DNA of 64,000 bases from Streptomyces liliifuscus (GCF_016598615.1 NZ_CP066831.1:7192001-7256000); one strand, 5' to 3'; counted from the stretch's first letter, positions 1 through 11,345 are shown. A program made the numbers and translations. Notes: generated from the letters alone by a model not told the origin.

Positions 1-1125
1 CTGGACCTGGGCGACGGCCGAGGCCCGCGCAAGTACCGCCGCGAGACCAACACCATGCCCAACTGGGCCGGTTCCTGCTGGTACGAGCTGCGCTACCTGG
101 ACCCGCACAACTCCGAGAAGCTGGTCGACCCGGAGATCGAGCAGTACTGGATGGGGCCGCGCGAGGGCCAGCCGCACGGCGGTGTCGACCTGTACGTCGG
201 CGGCGCCGAACACGCCGTGCTGCACCTGCTGTACGCGCGCTTCTGGTCCAAGGTGCTGTTCGACCTGGGGCACGTCTCCTCGGTCGAGCCGTTCCACAAG
301 CTGTTCAACCAGGGCATGATCCAGGCCTACGTGTACCGCGACAGCCGTGGCATCGCCGTACCGGCCGCCGAGGTGGAGGAGCGCGACGGCGCCTACTTCC
401 ACGAGGGCGAGAAGGTCTCCCGGCTGCTGGGCAAGATGGGCAAGTCCCTGAAGAACGCGGTCACTCCGGACGAGATCTGCGCCGAGTACGGGGCGGACAC
501 GCTGCGTCTGTACGAGATGGCGATGGGCCCCCTGGACGTGTCGCGGCCGTGGGACACGCGCGCGGTGGTGGGCCAGTTCCGGCTGCTGCAGCGGCTGTGG
601 CGCAACGTCGTCGACGAGGCGACCGGTGCGGTCACCGTCGTCGACACCGAGCCGGACGAGCAGACGCTGCGCGCCCTGCACAAGGCCATCGACGGCGTAC
701 GCCAGGACCTGGAGGGCATGCGCTTCAACACCGCCATCGCCAAGGTCACCGAGCTGAACAACCACCTGACCAAGGTGGGCGGTCCGGTCTCGCGTACGGT
801 CGCCGAGTCGCTGGTGCTGCTGGTCGCGCCGCTGGCCCCGCACATCGCCGAGGAGCTGTGGCGCAAGCTGGGCCACCCGGACTCCGTCGTGCACCGGGAC
901 TTCCCGGTGGCCGACCCGGCGTACGTCGTGGACGAGACCGTGACCTGCGTCGTGCAGATCAAGGGCAAGGTCAAGGCGCGCCTGGAGGTCTCCCCGTCGA
1001 TCTCGGACGAGGAGCTGGAGAAGGTGGCGCTGAGCGACGAGAAGGTGGTCGCCGCGCTGGACGGGGCGGGGATCCGCAAGGTCATCGTGCGGGCGCCGAA
1101 GCTGGTGAACATCGTTCCCGCGTAG
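1..1125 (+). CDS. leuS: Leucyl-tRNA synthetase, C-terminal part (5' end outside window)
   Basis: Class I aminoacyl-tRNA synthetase that charges tRNA-Leu in the cytosol. The frame is open from base 1, so about 374 C-terminal codons are present. The catalytic-domain stretch NTMPNWAGSCWYELRYLDP lies at the left edge. The ATP-binding KMSKS loop reads KMGKS at nt 433-447. The rest is the helical anticodon-binding domain and the C-terminal extension ending VNIVPA. The editing domain and HIGH motif lie upstream of the window. A hairpin with a T tract follows at 1228-1268. The identification rests on several long LeuRS-specific stretches. Confidence 0.97.
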   Translation: MDLGDGRGPRKYRRETNTMPNWAGSCWYELRYLDPHNSEKLVDPEIEQYWMGPREGQPHGGVDLYVGGAEHAVLHLLYARFWSKVLFDLGHVSSVEPFHKLFNQGMIQAYVYRDSRGIAVPAAEVEERDGAYFHEGEKVSRLLGKMGKSLKNAVTPDEICAEYGADTLRLYEMAMGPLDVSRPWDTRAVVGQFRLLQRLWRNVVDEATGAVTVVDTEPDEQTLRALHKAIDGVRQDLEGMRFNTAIAKVTELNNHLTKVGGPVSRTVAESLVLLVAPLAPHIAEELWRKLGHPDSVVHRDFPVADPAYVVDETVTCVVQIKGKVKARLEVSPSISDEELEKVALSDEKVVAALDGAGIRKVIVRAPKLVNIVPA

Positions 1126-1227
1126 CTTCCAGGTAGGTCCCGCGTGGTTTCCGTGCAGGTGGTTCCTGTGCAGACGGAGGGCCCGAGAGGGTCGGGGCAG
1201 TTCCCCTGGTCGGGGTAGTCCTCTACG

Positions 1228-1268
1228 GGCAGGTTGGGGGTTCCGCTGGAACCCTCGGCCTGCCTTTT
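1228..1268 (+). terminator. Rho-independent terminator after leuS
   Basis: Inverted repeat with outer arms GGCAGG / CCTGCC and inner arms GGGTTCC / GGAACCC around a GCT loop, directly followed by TTTT. It lies 100 nt after the leuS stop and 60 nt before the next gene, so leuS probably ends its own transcript here. Confidence 0.75.
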
Positions 1269-1330
1269 CCGTTTACCGTGGAAGAGCCGGCCGGCACCGT
1301 CGGCACTGGACCGCACGCGAGAGGATCGTC

Positions 1331-2230
1331 ATGGAAGCCGTGGGCGTAGTCGTGGCGCTGATCTTCTTGCTGTTCGTGGCGCTGGGCGCGTATGCCACGG
1401 TGAAGGTGGTCGGCGCGGCCAAGCGCGGCGTGGACCGCACCGTCGCGCAGGCCCGCCGCACGGTGGAGGACTCCACGCTCAGGGCGAAGACCTTCGCCCA
1501 GCCGGGACCCCAGGGCGAGATCGCCCAACTGCGCCTCTCCTTGCGTACGTCGATGCGTGCCACCCAGGACGCGCTGCACGCGGGCGTGACGGAGGACGAG
1601 TCGCTGAAGGAGTCCCTGGCACTCTTCGAGCGGCTCAGCGCTCACGGCCACGAGCTGGACGGCGACCTGAAGCGGCTGGAGCGCGAGCCGGACCGGGCCC
1701 GCCTCGCCGAGCGCCTTCCCTCACTGCGGGAGCGCACGGAGCGGATAACGCAGTCGGCGGACGCCCTGCGCTGGGCGGCCCGCGACCGCGCCCAGCGCTT
1801 CGGGAACGACGACCTGGACTCGCTGAGCACCCAGATCGACATGGAGGCGGGCGCGCTGCGGCACTGGACGACGGAGCCGTCTTCCACGGGGACATCGGAG
1901 CCGTCCTCCGCTGGCTCGCCCGGTCCTTCCGTGGGGTCGCCCGGCTCCTCTGCGGGGATGCCCGGTCCGTCCGCGGGAGCAGGGGTGCCGGATCCGTCCG
2001 TAGGGATGCCAGGTCCGTCCTCCGCGCGGACGCCGGAGCCGGCCGCGGCACAGACGCCGCCCCCGGCTCCGTGGCCCGAGGCGCCGCCCGTGCCCGCCGA
2101 TCAGCAGACCTGGCCGGAGAGCCCCGAGTCGCGCAGGGCCGAGGAGCCCACCCGGGCCGCGATCGACCCGCCCGTGCAGCGACAGGCCTACCCTTGGGAG
2201 AAGAAGCCCCGCCCCGAGAGCACGACTTGA
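1331..2230 (+). CDS. Hypothetical membrane-anchored protein with Pro/Ser/Gly-rich tail
   Basis: 299 residues, function not recognised. Residues 1-27 form one hydrophobic helix (MEAVGVVVALIFLLFVALGAY), probably an uncleaved anchor. Residues 30-175 are charged, helical and coiled-coil-like, with regular Glu/Arg/Leu spacing. Residues 180-290 are a low-complexity tail with repeated PSS, GPS, GSP and GMPGPS blocks rich in Pro and Ser, probably disordered. The ATG sits 5 nt after AGAGGA. The leuS terminator upstream suggests its own promoter. The repeated tail blocks look like replication slippage. An anchored scaffold or cell-envelope protein is possible, but nothing here fixes a role. Confidence 0.8.
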   Translation: MEAVGVVVALIFLLFVALGAYATVKVVGAAKRGVDRTVAQARRTVEDSTLRAKTFAQPGPQGEIAQLRLSLRTSMRATQDALHAGVTEDESLKESLALFERLSAHGHELDGDLKRLEREPDRARLAERLPSLRERTERITQSADALRWAARDRAQRFGNDDLDSLSTQIDMEAGALRHWTTEPSSTGTSEPSSAGSPGPSVGSPGSSAGMPGPSAGAGVPDPSVGMPGPSSARTPEPAAAQTPPPAPWPEAPPVPADQQTWPESPESRRAEEPTRAAIDPPVQRQAYPWEKKPRPESTT

Positions 2231-2302
2231 TCCCCTCTGCCCGACCGCAGGTGGGAGGGGGCGGACTGCCGCCCACGCCCACTGACAGGTAACCTCCAGC
2301 TC

Positions 2303-3148
2303 ATGTCCCGCCATGTCGCGATCGTCACCGATTCAACGGCCTACCTGCCGCCACGGACGATGGAGCGTCACGGCATCACCGCGGTACCCCTGACCGTGGT
2401 CCTCGGCGACCAGGCACTCGAAGAGGGCACCGAGATCTCGGCCCGCTCACTGGCCCAGGCGCTGCAGAAACGACGGCCCGTCACCACCTCCCGGCCCAGC
2501 CCCGAGGCGTTCGCCGAGACCTACCGCAGGGTCGCCGAGTCCGGCGCGACCGGCATCGTCTCGCTGCATCTGTCCGCGGAGTTCTCGGGTACGTACGACG
2601 CCGCTGTCCTCGCCGCGCGCGAGGCGCCGGTGCCCGTGCGGGTGGTCGACACCGGGATGGTCGCCATGGCCCTCGGCTTCTGCGCGCTGGCCGCGGCCGA
2701 GTCCGCCGAGGCGGGCGGCACGGTTGACGAGGCGGTCACCGCGGCGGAGAAACGGGCCGCGGGCACGTACGCGTACTTCTACGTCGACACCCTCGACTAT
2801 CTGCGCCGGGGCGGCCGGATCGGGGCGGCGCAGGCGCTGCTCGGGTCGGCGCTGGCCGTGAAACCGCTGCTGCAACTGGACGGCGGGCGCATCGAGCTCC
2901 TGGAGAAGGTGCGGACCGCGGGCAAGGCGATCGCCCGCCTTGAGGAGATCGTGGCCGAGCGGGCGGGAAGCGCGCAGGTCGACATCGCGGTCCACCATCT
3001 CGCCGCGCCCGAGCGGGCTGCGGCGCTCGCGGAGCGGTTGCGGGTTCGGGTGCCGGGGCTGGCCGATCTGCATGTGAGCGAGGTCGGGGCGGTGATCGGG
3101 GCGCACACGGGGCCCGGGTTGCTCGGGGCGGTTGTTTCTCCTCGGTGA
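2303..3148 (+). CDS. DegV family fatty-acid-binding protein
   Basis: 281 residues, the full usual DegV length. The family binds a fatty acid in a cleft and can pass it to fatty acid kinase. Visible marks are the N-terminal IVTDSTAYLP, the TSRPSPEAF segment, SLHLSAEFSGTY and FYVDTLDYLRRGGRIG, the last two being typical of DegV. It has no signal peptide and so is cytosolic. No fakA-like kinase is adjacent. The TGA stop is inside the first GTGAGG of a 22-bp-period repeat array that fills the downstream gap. The ligand cannot be read from sequence. Confidence 0.92.
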   Translation: MSRHVAIVTDSTAYLPPRTMERHGITAVPLTVVLGDQALEEGTEISARSLAQALQKRRPVTTSRPSPEAFAETYRRVAESGATGIVSLHLSAEFSGTYDAAVLAAREAPVPVRVVDTGMVAMALGFCALAAAESAEAGGTVDEAVTAAEKRAAGTYAYFYVDTLDYLRRGGRIGAAQALLGSALAVKPLLQLDGGRIELLEKVRTAGKAIARLEEIVAERAGSAQVDIAVHHLAAPERAAALAERLRVRVPGLADLHVSEVGAVIGAHTGPGLLGAVVSPR

Positions 3149-3238
3149 GGTTGGATCGATCTCACCGTGAGGGCGGACCGATCTCCTTGTGAGGGCAGGC
3201 AGATCACCTTCGGTGAGGTCGGGCCGACTCATGTGGGT
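3145..3238. repeat. 22-bp-period tandem repeat array starting in the degV stop codon
   Basis: GTGAGG boxes start at 3145, 3167, 3189 and 3213, with a variant GTGGGT at 3233 (spacings 22, 22, 24, 20). The first three are followed at a fixed offset of 13 by GATC. The degV TGA (3146-3148) is part of the first box. A second array of the same period, also beginning in a stop codon, follows the PfkB-kinase gene at 38464-38617. Confidence 0.75.
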
Positions 3239-3245
3239 GACGGAG

Positions 3246-3254
3246 TTATCCACA
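3246..3254 (+). promoter_or_regulatory. Isolated TTATCCACA (DnaA-box-like) site
   Basis: Exact match to the canonical nonamer TTATCCACA, lying between the 22-bp repeats and comEA. Streptomyces origins favour TTGTCCACA. A single box far from dnaA could be chance, a DnaA-titration site or a regulatory site for the com genes. Confidence 0.3.
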
Positions 3255-3323
3255 ACTGGGCGGTAATCCCCGGGAATTGAGCAAGATCATCGCGGTTCGG
3301 CGGTTGTGCCCGATTCTCGTGGC

Positions 3324-4492
3324 ATGGCACTTCGATCACCTTCACGGACAGCGACAGCAACCAGCGGGCCGGGGCGGGGCCCGGTCTCCGACAGTCGTAC
3401 GCGACACCGCCGGCACCGCCCTCGCGGCAGGTCCCGACGCCGAGAGGCCTCCGCCGAGGCGCTGCGCCTGCGCGCGGAGACACTCTTCGCCGAACGGACG
3501 AGAGTGCGCGGGGAGTTGAGGCATGGTCCGCCCGTGGTGTCGGGGCGGGAGGGGTGGAGTCGCGGCGGCAGTGGTGTGGTCGCCGGTGGTGAAACCGATG
3601 CTGAAGTCGATGTTGAGACTGCTGTTGAGAGCGGTGCTGAAGTTGGGCCTGGGCCTGGGCCTGGGCCTGGGCCTGGGCCTGGGGCTGCGGTTGCGGCTTC
3701 GGCTGGGGCGGGTGCCGGGGTGCGAGCCGGGGCCGCGTGGCGGGAGCGGACCGGGCTTGCCGTCCGGGAGCGGATGCCCTTGTGGCTGCAGTCCAGGTGC
3801 GGGCTGGAGCGGAGGAGCGTGGTCGCGCTCACCGTGGTCCTGGTGGTCGCGGCTGTCTTTGCCGCGCAGCACTTCTGGTCTGGGCGGACCCAGCCGGTGC
3901 GGGCACCTGAAGTGGTGCGGGCGGTGGGCTCGTACGAGGGGTTGGGTGAGGGCGGGCAGGAGGCGGTGCCGGGGTCGTCTGCGGCCGCACGGGACCCGGT
4001 AGGCGTGGCCGGTACGGCTGGTGCTGCCGGTGCCGGTGCCGGTGCAGTGGTTGTGGTGGACGTCAGTGGCAAGGTGCGGGAGCCCGGTATCCAGCGGTTG
4101 CCTGCCGGTTCCCGGGTCGCCGATGCCCTCCGGGCGGCCGGCGGGGTGCGTCCCGGCACGGACACCGAGGGACTCAACCGGGCGCGGCTGCTCGTGGACG
4201 GTGAGCAGGTGCTGGTCGGGGGACCTTCGGCTGTCGCCAGGCCCGGTGTGGCGGGCGGTCCCGGTGCCGTGGGCTCCGGCGGAGCCGCCGCGGGGGCTGC
4301 CGCCGCTCCGGTCGGACTCAACACGGCCACGCTGGAACAGCTGGACACCTTGCCCGGTGTCGGCCCGGTACTGGCCCAGCACATCATCGACTACCGCACC
4401 CAGCACGGCGGCTTCCGCTCGGTCGACGAACTCCGTGAGGTGAACGGAATCGGCGACCGCCGTTTCGCCGATCTGCAGAATCTCGTACGGCC

Positions 4493-4496
<4 letters not shown>
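3324..4496 (+). CDS. comEA: ComEA-family helix-hairpin-helix DNA-binding protein
   Basis: 390 residues. ComEA proteins are membrane-anchored receptors for double-stranded DNA. Residues 1-160 are basic then low-complexity, including (Gly-Pro)6 coded by a GGGCCT microsatellite. A transmembrane helix is at about 165-185 (VVALTVVLVVAAVFAAQHFW). An SLBB-like domain is at about 240-310 (VDVSGKVREPGIQRLPAGS). Two helix-hairpin-helix motifs are at 331-390 (LNTATLEQLDTLPGVGPVL, then REVNGIGDRRFADLQNL). I chose the ATG at 3324; an in-frame ATG lies 18 nt upstream. The stop overlaps comEC (ATGA), so the two are co-translated. Type IV pilus genes, normally needed for uptake, are not in this window. Confidence 0.92.
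3645..3680 (+). repeat. GGGCCT hexamer x6 in comEA
   Basis: Six perfect GGGCCT copies inside comEA, encoding alternating Gly-Pro just before the transmembrane helix. Being a multiple of three, copy-number change alters linker length without shifting frame. Confidence 0.9.
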
Positions 4497-7213
<2,717 letters not shown>

Positions 7214-7217
7214 GGGT

Positions 7218-8039
7218 ATGAAACCCGCACAGGCTGATGCCTACCTCCGCCGTATCGGCGCCGCTCACCCCGCCTGGCCCACCGCCGACGTACTGCGTGA
7301 GCTCCAGTTTCGGCACCTGTTGACCGTGCCGTTCGAGAACCTGTCGATCCATCTCGGCGAGGAGATCGTGCTGGAGGAGGAGCGGCTGCTGGACAAATTG
7401 GTGGGTTCCCGGAGGGGCGGCTTCTGTTACGAACTGAACGGGGCGTTCGGGATGTTGCTCGGGGCGCTGGGCTTCGATGTGACATTGCTCGCGGCGCGCG
7501 TGTACGGGGAGGAGGGGCGACTGGGGGTTCCGTTCGACCATCTCGCGCTGCGGGTGCGGACGGTGGACGGCGGTGACTGGCTCGTCGACGTCGGCTTCGG
7601 TGCGAACAGCCACTATCCGCTGGCGTACGGGGAGAGGGGCGAGCAGACGGATCCGGGCGGCGCGTTCCGGGTGATCGTGGCCGGGGCGGATCCGGCGGGG
7701 GTGCGAGGGAACGACAGGCGGTTCGGGGACCTGGACGTCGTGCGGGACGGCAAGTCGCAGTACCGGCTGGAGACCCGGCCGCGGGTGCTCGGGGACTGCG
7801 TGGCCGGAGCCTGGTGGCACAGCACCTCGCCGGCCTCGCATTTCACACAGTCGCTCGTCTGCTCGCGGCTCACCGAGGACGGCGGGCGCATCACGCTCAG
7901 CGGACGCACTCTCACGGTCACGGACCCCGACGGCGGGAAGGAGGGGTCGGATCTGGCCACGGACGAGGAGGTGTTGAAGGCGTATCGGGAGCGGTTCGGG
8001 ATCGAGCTGGAGCGAGTCCCTGTTGTCAGGAATGGCTAA
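7218..8039 (+). CDS. nat: Arylamine N-acetyltransferase
   Basis: 273 residues; cytosolic enzyme moving acetyl from acetyl-CoA to arylamines or hydrazines through a cysteine. The catalytic triad is visible: Cys70 in RRGGFCYELNGAF, His108 in VPFDHLALRV and Asp124 in WLVDVGFG, spaced as in known NATs. The N-terminal ELQFRHLLTVPFENLSIHLG stretch is also typical. The ATG lies 4 nt after the comEC stop, so it is probably the third gene of a comEA-comEC-nat unit. The natural substrate is unknown; some actinobacterial NAT homologues act in amide or macrolactam synthesis, but no such cluster is here. Confidence 0.94.
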   Translation: MKPAQADAYLRRIGAAHPAWPTADVLRELQFRHLLTVPFENLSIHLGEEIVLEEERLLDKLVGSRRGGFCYELNGAFGMLLGALGFDVTLLAARVYGEEGRLGVPFDHLALRVRTVDGGDWLVDVGFGANSHYPLAYGERGEQTDPGGAFRVIVAGADPAGVRGNDRRFGDLDVVRDGKSQYRLETRPRVLGDCVAGAWWHSTSPASHFTQSLVCSRLTEDGGRITLSGRTLTVTDPDGGKEGSDLATDEEVLKAYRERFGIELERVPVVRNG

Positions 8040-8094
8040 TCCTGAGGGAAAAACATAAACGGAGCTGCCAATTCGGGCTACTCGTGCGTAGTCC

Positions 8095-8110
8095 CAGCAC
8101 ATGTGCTGGA
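8095..8110. promoter_or_regulatory. Perfect 16-bp palindrome upstream of the YceI-type gene
   Basis: CCAGCACATGTGCTGG is a perfect dyad in the 178-bp gap between nat and the YceI-type gene, about 110 nt before the likely start codon. Size and symmetry fit an operator for a dimeric repressor. No regulator gene is adjacent. Confidence 0.4.
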
Positions 8111-8217
8111 TTCCTGCGATGTAGTCGTCTGTTGCCTCGAAAGTCGCATCAGTGGTCGAATACCTCCTCGGCAACGGTGATTTCACAACGTTCGTGTCGC
8201 GCGAGGGTGGGTCGCAG

Positions 8218-9108
8218 ATGGTCGGCAGCTGGCTGGGGAACCGTTCGAATCGTTCGAGCCGAACGCAACGGGCGGATCGTGTCGCCGAGGTGCCGATGCC
8301 GGACGGGGCCGGTGTGCTCAGCTGCCGGGTGTTGGATCCGGTCAACCAGCCGGTACCGCATGCCGAGTTCGTGGTCACGGACACGGCGGGGCGAAAAGTG
8401 GTCGGCGGGGGGCTGGATCCGTTCGGTTCGTTCACGGTGACGGTGCCGGCGGGTGAGTACCGGCTCGCGGTGTCGGCCGAGGGGTACGCCCCGTTCCGGG
8501 CGAACGCCACGGTGGAGGAGAACGCGTTGGCCTCGCTCGGTGAGGTGACGTTGCACGTCGCCCGGCCGCCCGCGCTGCCCCGGCCGGGGGACTGGGAGAT
8601 CGAGCCGACGCACTCCACGATCGGCTTCACCGCCCGGCACATCGGGCTGGCCAAGGTGCGGGGCAGGTTCAACACGTTCGCGGGGGTGATACGGCTGGCC
8701 GAGCGAGCCGAGCAGTCGGCCATGCATGTGGTGATCGACGCGTCGTCCATCGACACCAACGTGAAGATGCGGGACGACCATCTGAGGTCCGCGGACTTTC
8801 TGGACGTCGACCGGTTTCCGACGCTGGAGTTCTACAGCGATCGGTTCGCGCACCGGGGCGGCAGCCGGTGGGCGGTCACCGGGGCGCTGTCGCTGCACGG
8901 GGTGACGCGGACGGTCACGCTCGACACGGAGTATCTCGGCGTCGGCAACGGCATGGAGGGTGAGGTGCGGGCGGCCTGCCGGGCCAGCACCGAACTGCGC
9001 CGCGACGACTTCACGGTGAGCTGGCAGACGATGCTCGCCCGGGGGATCGCCGTGGTCGGCCCGAGCATCAGGGTCGATCTGGACGTACAGATCGTGCCCA
9101 AGGGCTGA
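8218..9108 (+). CDS. YceI-family protein with N-terminal beta-sandwich domain
   Basis: 296 residues from the ATG at 8218, which has GAGGGTGG about 8 nt upstream; an in-frame GTG at 8152 would add 22 residues. The second half (about 125-296) is a YceI lipocalin-like barrel: WEIEPTHSTIGFTARHIGLAKVRGRF, then DVDRFPTLEFYSDRF and LHGVTRTVTLD. YceI barrels bind polyprenoid or amphiphilic lipids. The first half (about 30-110) resembles a carboxypeptidase-regulatory-like domain (CRVLDPVNQPVPHAEFVV, PAGEYRLAVSAEGYAPF). No signal peptide is seen, so it is predicted cytosolic, unlike periplasmic YceI. Ligand unknown. Confidence 0.85.
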   Translation: MVGSWLGNRSNRSSRTQRADRVAEVPMPDGAGVLSCRVLDPVNQPVPHAEFVVTDTAGRKVVGGGLDPFGSFTVTVPAGEYRLAVSAEGYAPFRANATVEENALASLGEVTLHVARPPALPRPGDWEIEPTHSTIGFTARHIGLAKVRGRFNTFAGVIRLAERAEQSAMHVVIDASSIDTNVKMRDDHLRSADFLDVDRFPTLEFYSDRFAHRGGSRWAVTGALSLHGVTRTVTLDTEYLGVGNGMEGEVRAACRASTELRRDDFTVSWQTMLARGIAVVGPSIRVDLDVQIVPKG

Positions 9109-9254
9109 CGCCGGTTGGCGAGTCGACCGGGTCAGCGGGGTTGACCGAACTGCCCAGTTTGGCAGGTCTGCCTCGTCTGGTGGGTCTGACCTGGTGTTCC
9201 GCTGATCGCCCGCCCTCGGCCCTGAGCCTCGCCCGCGTATCGGAAAATAGCCGG

Positions 9255-9500
9255 GTGAGCGATGTGAGACATGTACTGGTCCTGCCCGACCGCGATGCCG
9301 CGCACGAGGCGGCGGAGGCGCTCGGGGAGCGGTTCGCACTCAGCGAGGAGCCGCAGCTCGTGCGGGACGCCCTGGCCGGCGAGGACGACGCCGAGGACGC
9401 GCAGTGGCTGCTGGTCCTGCGGGACTCTGAGGGGCGGCTCGACGCGGGGGAACTGGACGCGTTCGCGGGGGAGTGGGACGGGTGGCGCGAGGAGCCGTAG
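9255..9500 (+). CDS. Small acidic conserved hypothetical protein
   Basis: 81 residues from a GTG start (VSDVRHVLVLPDRDAAHEAA). The frame is open from an ATG at 9141, but that extension has a biased composition and overlaps a likely untranslated leader. The protein is strongly acidic and amphipathic, with an alpha/beta pattern (RHVLVLPD, QWLLVLRD), so it probably folds as one small domain. No signal, membrane segment or known motif. It lies between the YceI-type gene and holA on the same strand. Confidence 0.65.
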   Translation: MSDVRHVLVLPDRDAAHEAAEALGERFALSEEPQLVRDALAGEDDAEDAQWLLVLRDSEGRLDAGELDAFAGEWDGWREEP

Positions 9501-9667
9501 GCCGCGGTCGCGGCTGAAGCCCACCTGCATGGCGTGGGCCCACCGCAGGGCGGCCACCCGTGACGGTTGGCCCGTTCCACGGCTGTCGGGGCGCCCCTCG
9601 CCCCATGGCGGGCGGTCCGGCTCACGGGCGGAGTTCGTTGTCAGTGGTGCGTGGGATGCTTGGCGTG

Positions 9668-10654
9668 ATGGCCAGGAACTCTGCACAGGACAACCCGCTC
9701 GCCCCCGTCACGATCGCCGTCGGGCAGGAGGACCTCCTGCTCGACCGCGCCGTGCGGGAGGTGGTGGTCGCCGCGCGGGCCGCCGACGCGGACACGGATG
9801 TACGGGACCTCACGTCGGACCAGTTGCAGCCGGGCACGCTCGACGAGCTGACCAGTCCGTCGCTCTTCGCGGAGCGCAAGGTCGTCGTGGTGCGCAATGC
9901 CCAGGATCTGTCGGCCGACACGATCAAGGACGTGAAGGCGTATCTGGGCGCCCCCGCCGAGGAGATCACGCTCGTGCTGTTGCACGCGGGCGCGGCCAAG
10001 GGCAAGGGGCTGCTCGATGCCGCGCGCAAGGCGGGTGCGCGGGAGGTCGCCTGCCCCAAGATGACGAAGCCGGCGGATCGGCTGGCCTTCGTGCGGAGCG
10101 AGTTCCGGGCGCTGGGGCGGTCCGCCACGCCTGAGGCCTGCCAGGCCCTTGTCGACTCCATCGGGAGCGATTTGCGGGAGCTGGCGTCGGCCGTGACGCA
10201 GCTCGTGTCGGACATCGAGGGGACGATCGACGAGGCCGTCGTCGGCCGGTACTACACGGGTCGGGCCGAGGCCTCCAGCTTCACGGTGGCGGATCGGGCG
10301 GTCGAGGGGCGGGCGGCGGAGGCGTTGGAGGCTCTGCGGTGGTCTCTGTCCACCGGGGTCGCGCCTGTGATGATCACGAGTGCGTTGGCGCAGGGGGTGC
10401 GGGCCATCGGGAAGCTGTCGTCGGCTCGTGGGGGGCGGCCTGCTGATCTTGCTCGGGAGTTGGGGATGCCGCCCTGGAAGATCGATCGGGTGCGGCAGCA
10501 GATGCGGGGGTGGACCCCGGACGGGGTTTCTGTTGCGCTTCGGGCGGTCGCGGAGGCCGATGCCGGGGTCAAGGGGGGTGGTGACGATCCTGAGTACGCC
10601 CTTGAGAAGGCCGTCGTCGCCATTGCCCGGGCGGCCCGCGCGCGCCGCGGCTAG
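9668..10654 (+). CDS. holA: DNA polymerase III subunit delta
   Basis: 328 residues, the usual size. HolA is the clamp-loader subunit that opens the beta sliding clamp. Recognisable segments are VTIAVGQEDLLLDRAVREVV at the N-terminus, DELTSPSLFAERKVVVVRNA, and the C-terminal helical collar region with LGMPPWKIDRVRQQMRGW. I chose ATG 9668 (MARNSAQDNPLAPV); the open frame continues upstream to 9560 but without family-like sequence. It is convergent with rpsT, a placement common in actinobacteria. Confidence 0.93.
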   Translation: MARNSAQDNPLAPVTIAVGQEDLLLDRAVREVVVAARAADADTDVRDLTSDQLQPGTLDELTSPSLFAERKVVVVRNAQDLSADTIKDVKAYLGAPAEEITLVLLHAGAAKGKGLLDAARKAGAREVACPKMTKPADRLAFVRSEFRALGRSATPEACQALVDSIGSDLRELASAVTQLVSDIEGTIDEAVVGRYYTGRAEASSFTVADRAVEGRAAEALEALRWSLSTGVAPVMITSALAQGVRAIGKLSSARGGRPADLARELGMPPWKIDRVRQQMRGWTPDGVSVALRAVAEADAGVKGGGDDPEYALEKAVVAIARAARARRG

Positions 10655-10671
10655 CTGCCGCCGGGCGTTTC

Positions 10672-10785
10672 CTCGCCCCCGCCGCCCCTACCCATTCCCG
10701 TCCCTTTTCAGGGGCTCCGCCCCCGAACCCCCGCACCGCGCTCCGCGCTCGTCCTCAAACGCCGGACGGGCTGAAAACCCCCACG
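10672..10785. repeat. Partial intergenic palindromic element (copy A)
   Basis: Left arm of the element family seen complete at 23917-24120 (TCGCCCCCGCCGCCCC through GGGGCTCCGCCCC), joined to a different GC-rich tail containing CGTCCTCAAACGCCGGACGG. The central 20-bp hairpin and right arm are missing. It lies in the convergent gap between holA and rpsT. Confidence 0.75.
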
Positions 10786-10793
10786 CACGCCAA

Positions 10794-10840
10794 AGGCCCC
10801 GGCCGCTCACCCTGGGGAAGGGTGAGCAGTGCCGGGGCCT
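10794..10840. terminator. Hairpin terminator for rpsT (and holA)
   Basis: Perfect outer arms AGGCCCCGGC / GCCGGGGCCT with inner CTCACCC / GGGTGAG. It lies between convergent holA and rpsT and can serve both. A second dyad, GACTCGTAC / GTACGAGTC, lies at 10855-10894 nearer rpsT, so the 3' region of the rpsT transcript is heavily structured. Confidence 0.7.
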
Positions 10841-10961
10841 CGGATTGTGCGGGGGACTCGTACCCGCGTGGCGAACGCAGATCGCGTACGAGTCGGGGTG
10901 CCGGTCGGGAGCGGATAGAGAGGGCCCGCTCAGGTCCTTCCGGCGGTCAAATCAAGTGAGT

Positions 10962-11228
10962 TCAGCCCTTGAGGGTAGAGACATTGGAAGCAAGCGCCGA
11001 CTTCTTGTTGGCGGCCTGGTTCTTGTGGATGACGCCCTTCGAGACAGCCTTGTCCAGCTTGCGCGAAGCCTCGCGCGCGGCCTCCGTGGCCTTCTCGACG
11101 TCACCCGCGGCAGCAGCCTCACGGGCCTTGCGGATCGCGGTCTTCAGCGAAGACTTGACGGCCTTGTTGCGCAGCCGAGCCTTCTCGTTGGTCTTGATCC
11201 GCTTGATCTGGGACTTGATGTTCGCCAC
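10962..11228 (-). CDS. rpsT: 30S ribosomal protein S20
   Basis: 88 residues, full length. S20 binds 16S rRNA early in small-subunit assembly. The sequence begins MANIKSQIKRIKTNEKARLR and is Lys/Arg/Ala-rich and all-helical, as expected, ending NVSTLKG. It is transcribed alone, divergently from lepA. Confidence 0.97.
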   Translation of the reverse strand: MANIKSQIKRIKTNEKARLRNKAVKSSLKTAIRKAREAAAAGDVEKATEAAREASRKLDKAVSKGVIHKNQAANKKSALASNVSTLKG

Positions 11229-11345
11229 GAATGAGCCTTCTCAGGTTCTGGCACGCGAGAAACGAGAAATGAAAACACGCCCCGCGCACCGTTTGGTTTC
11301 TTGAGGATGTGCCTCCTGCAGAGAGGGCATGAGACACAGCTGTTC

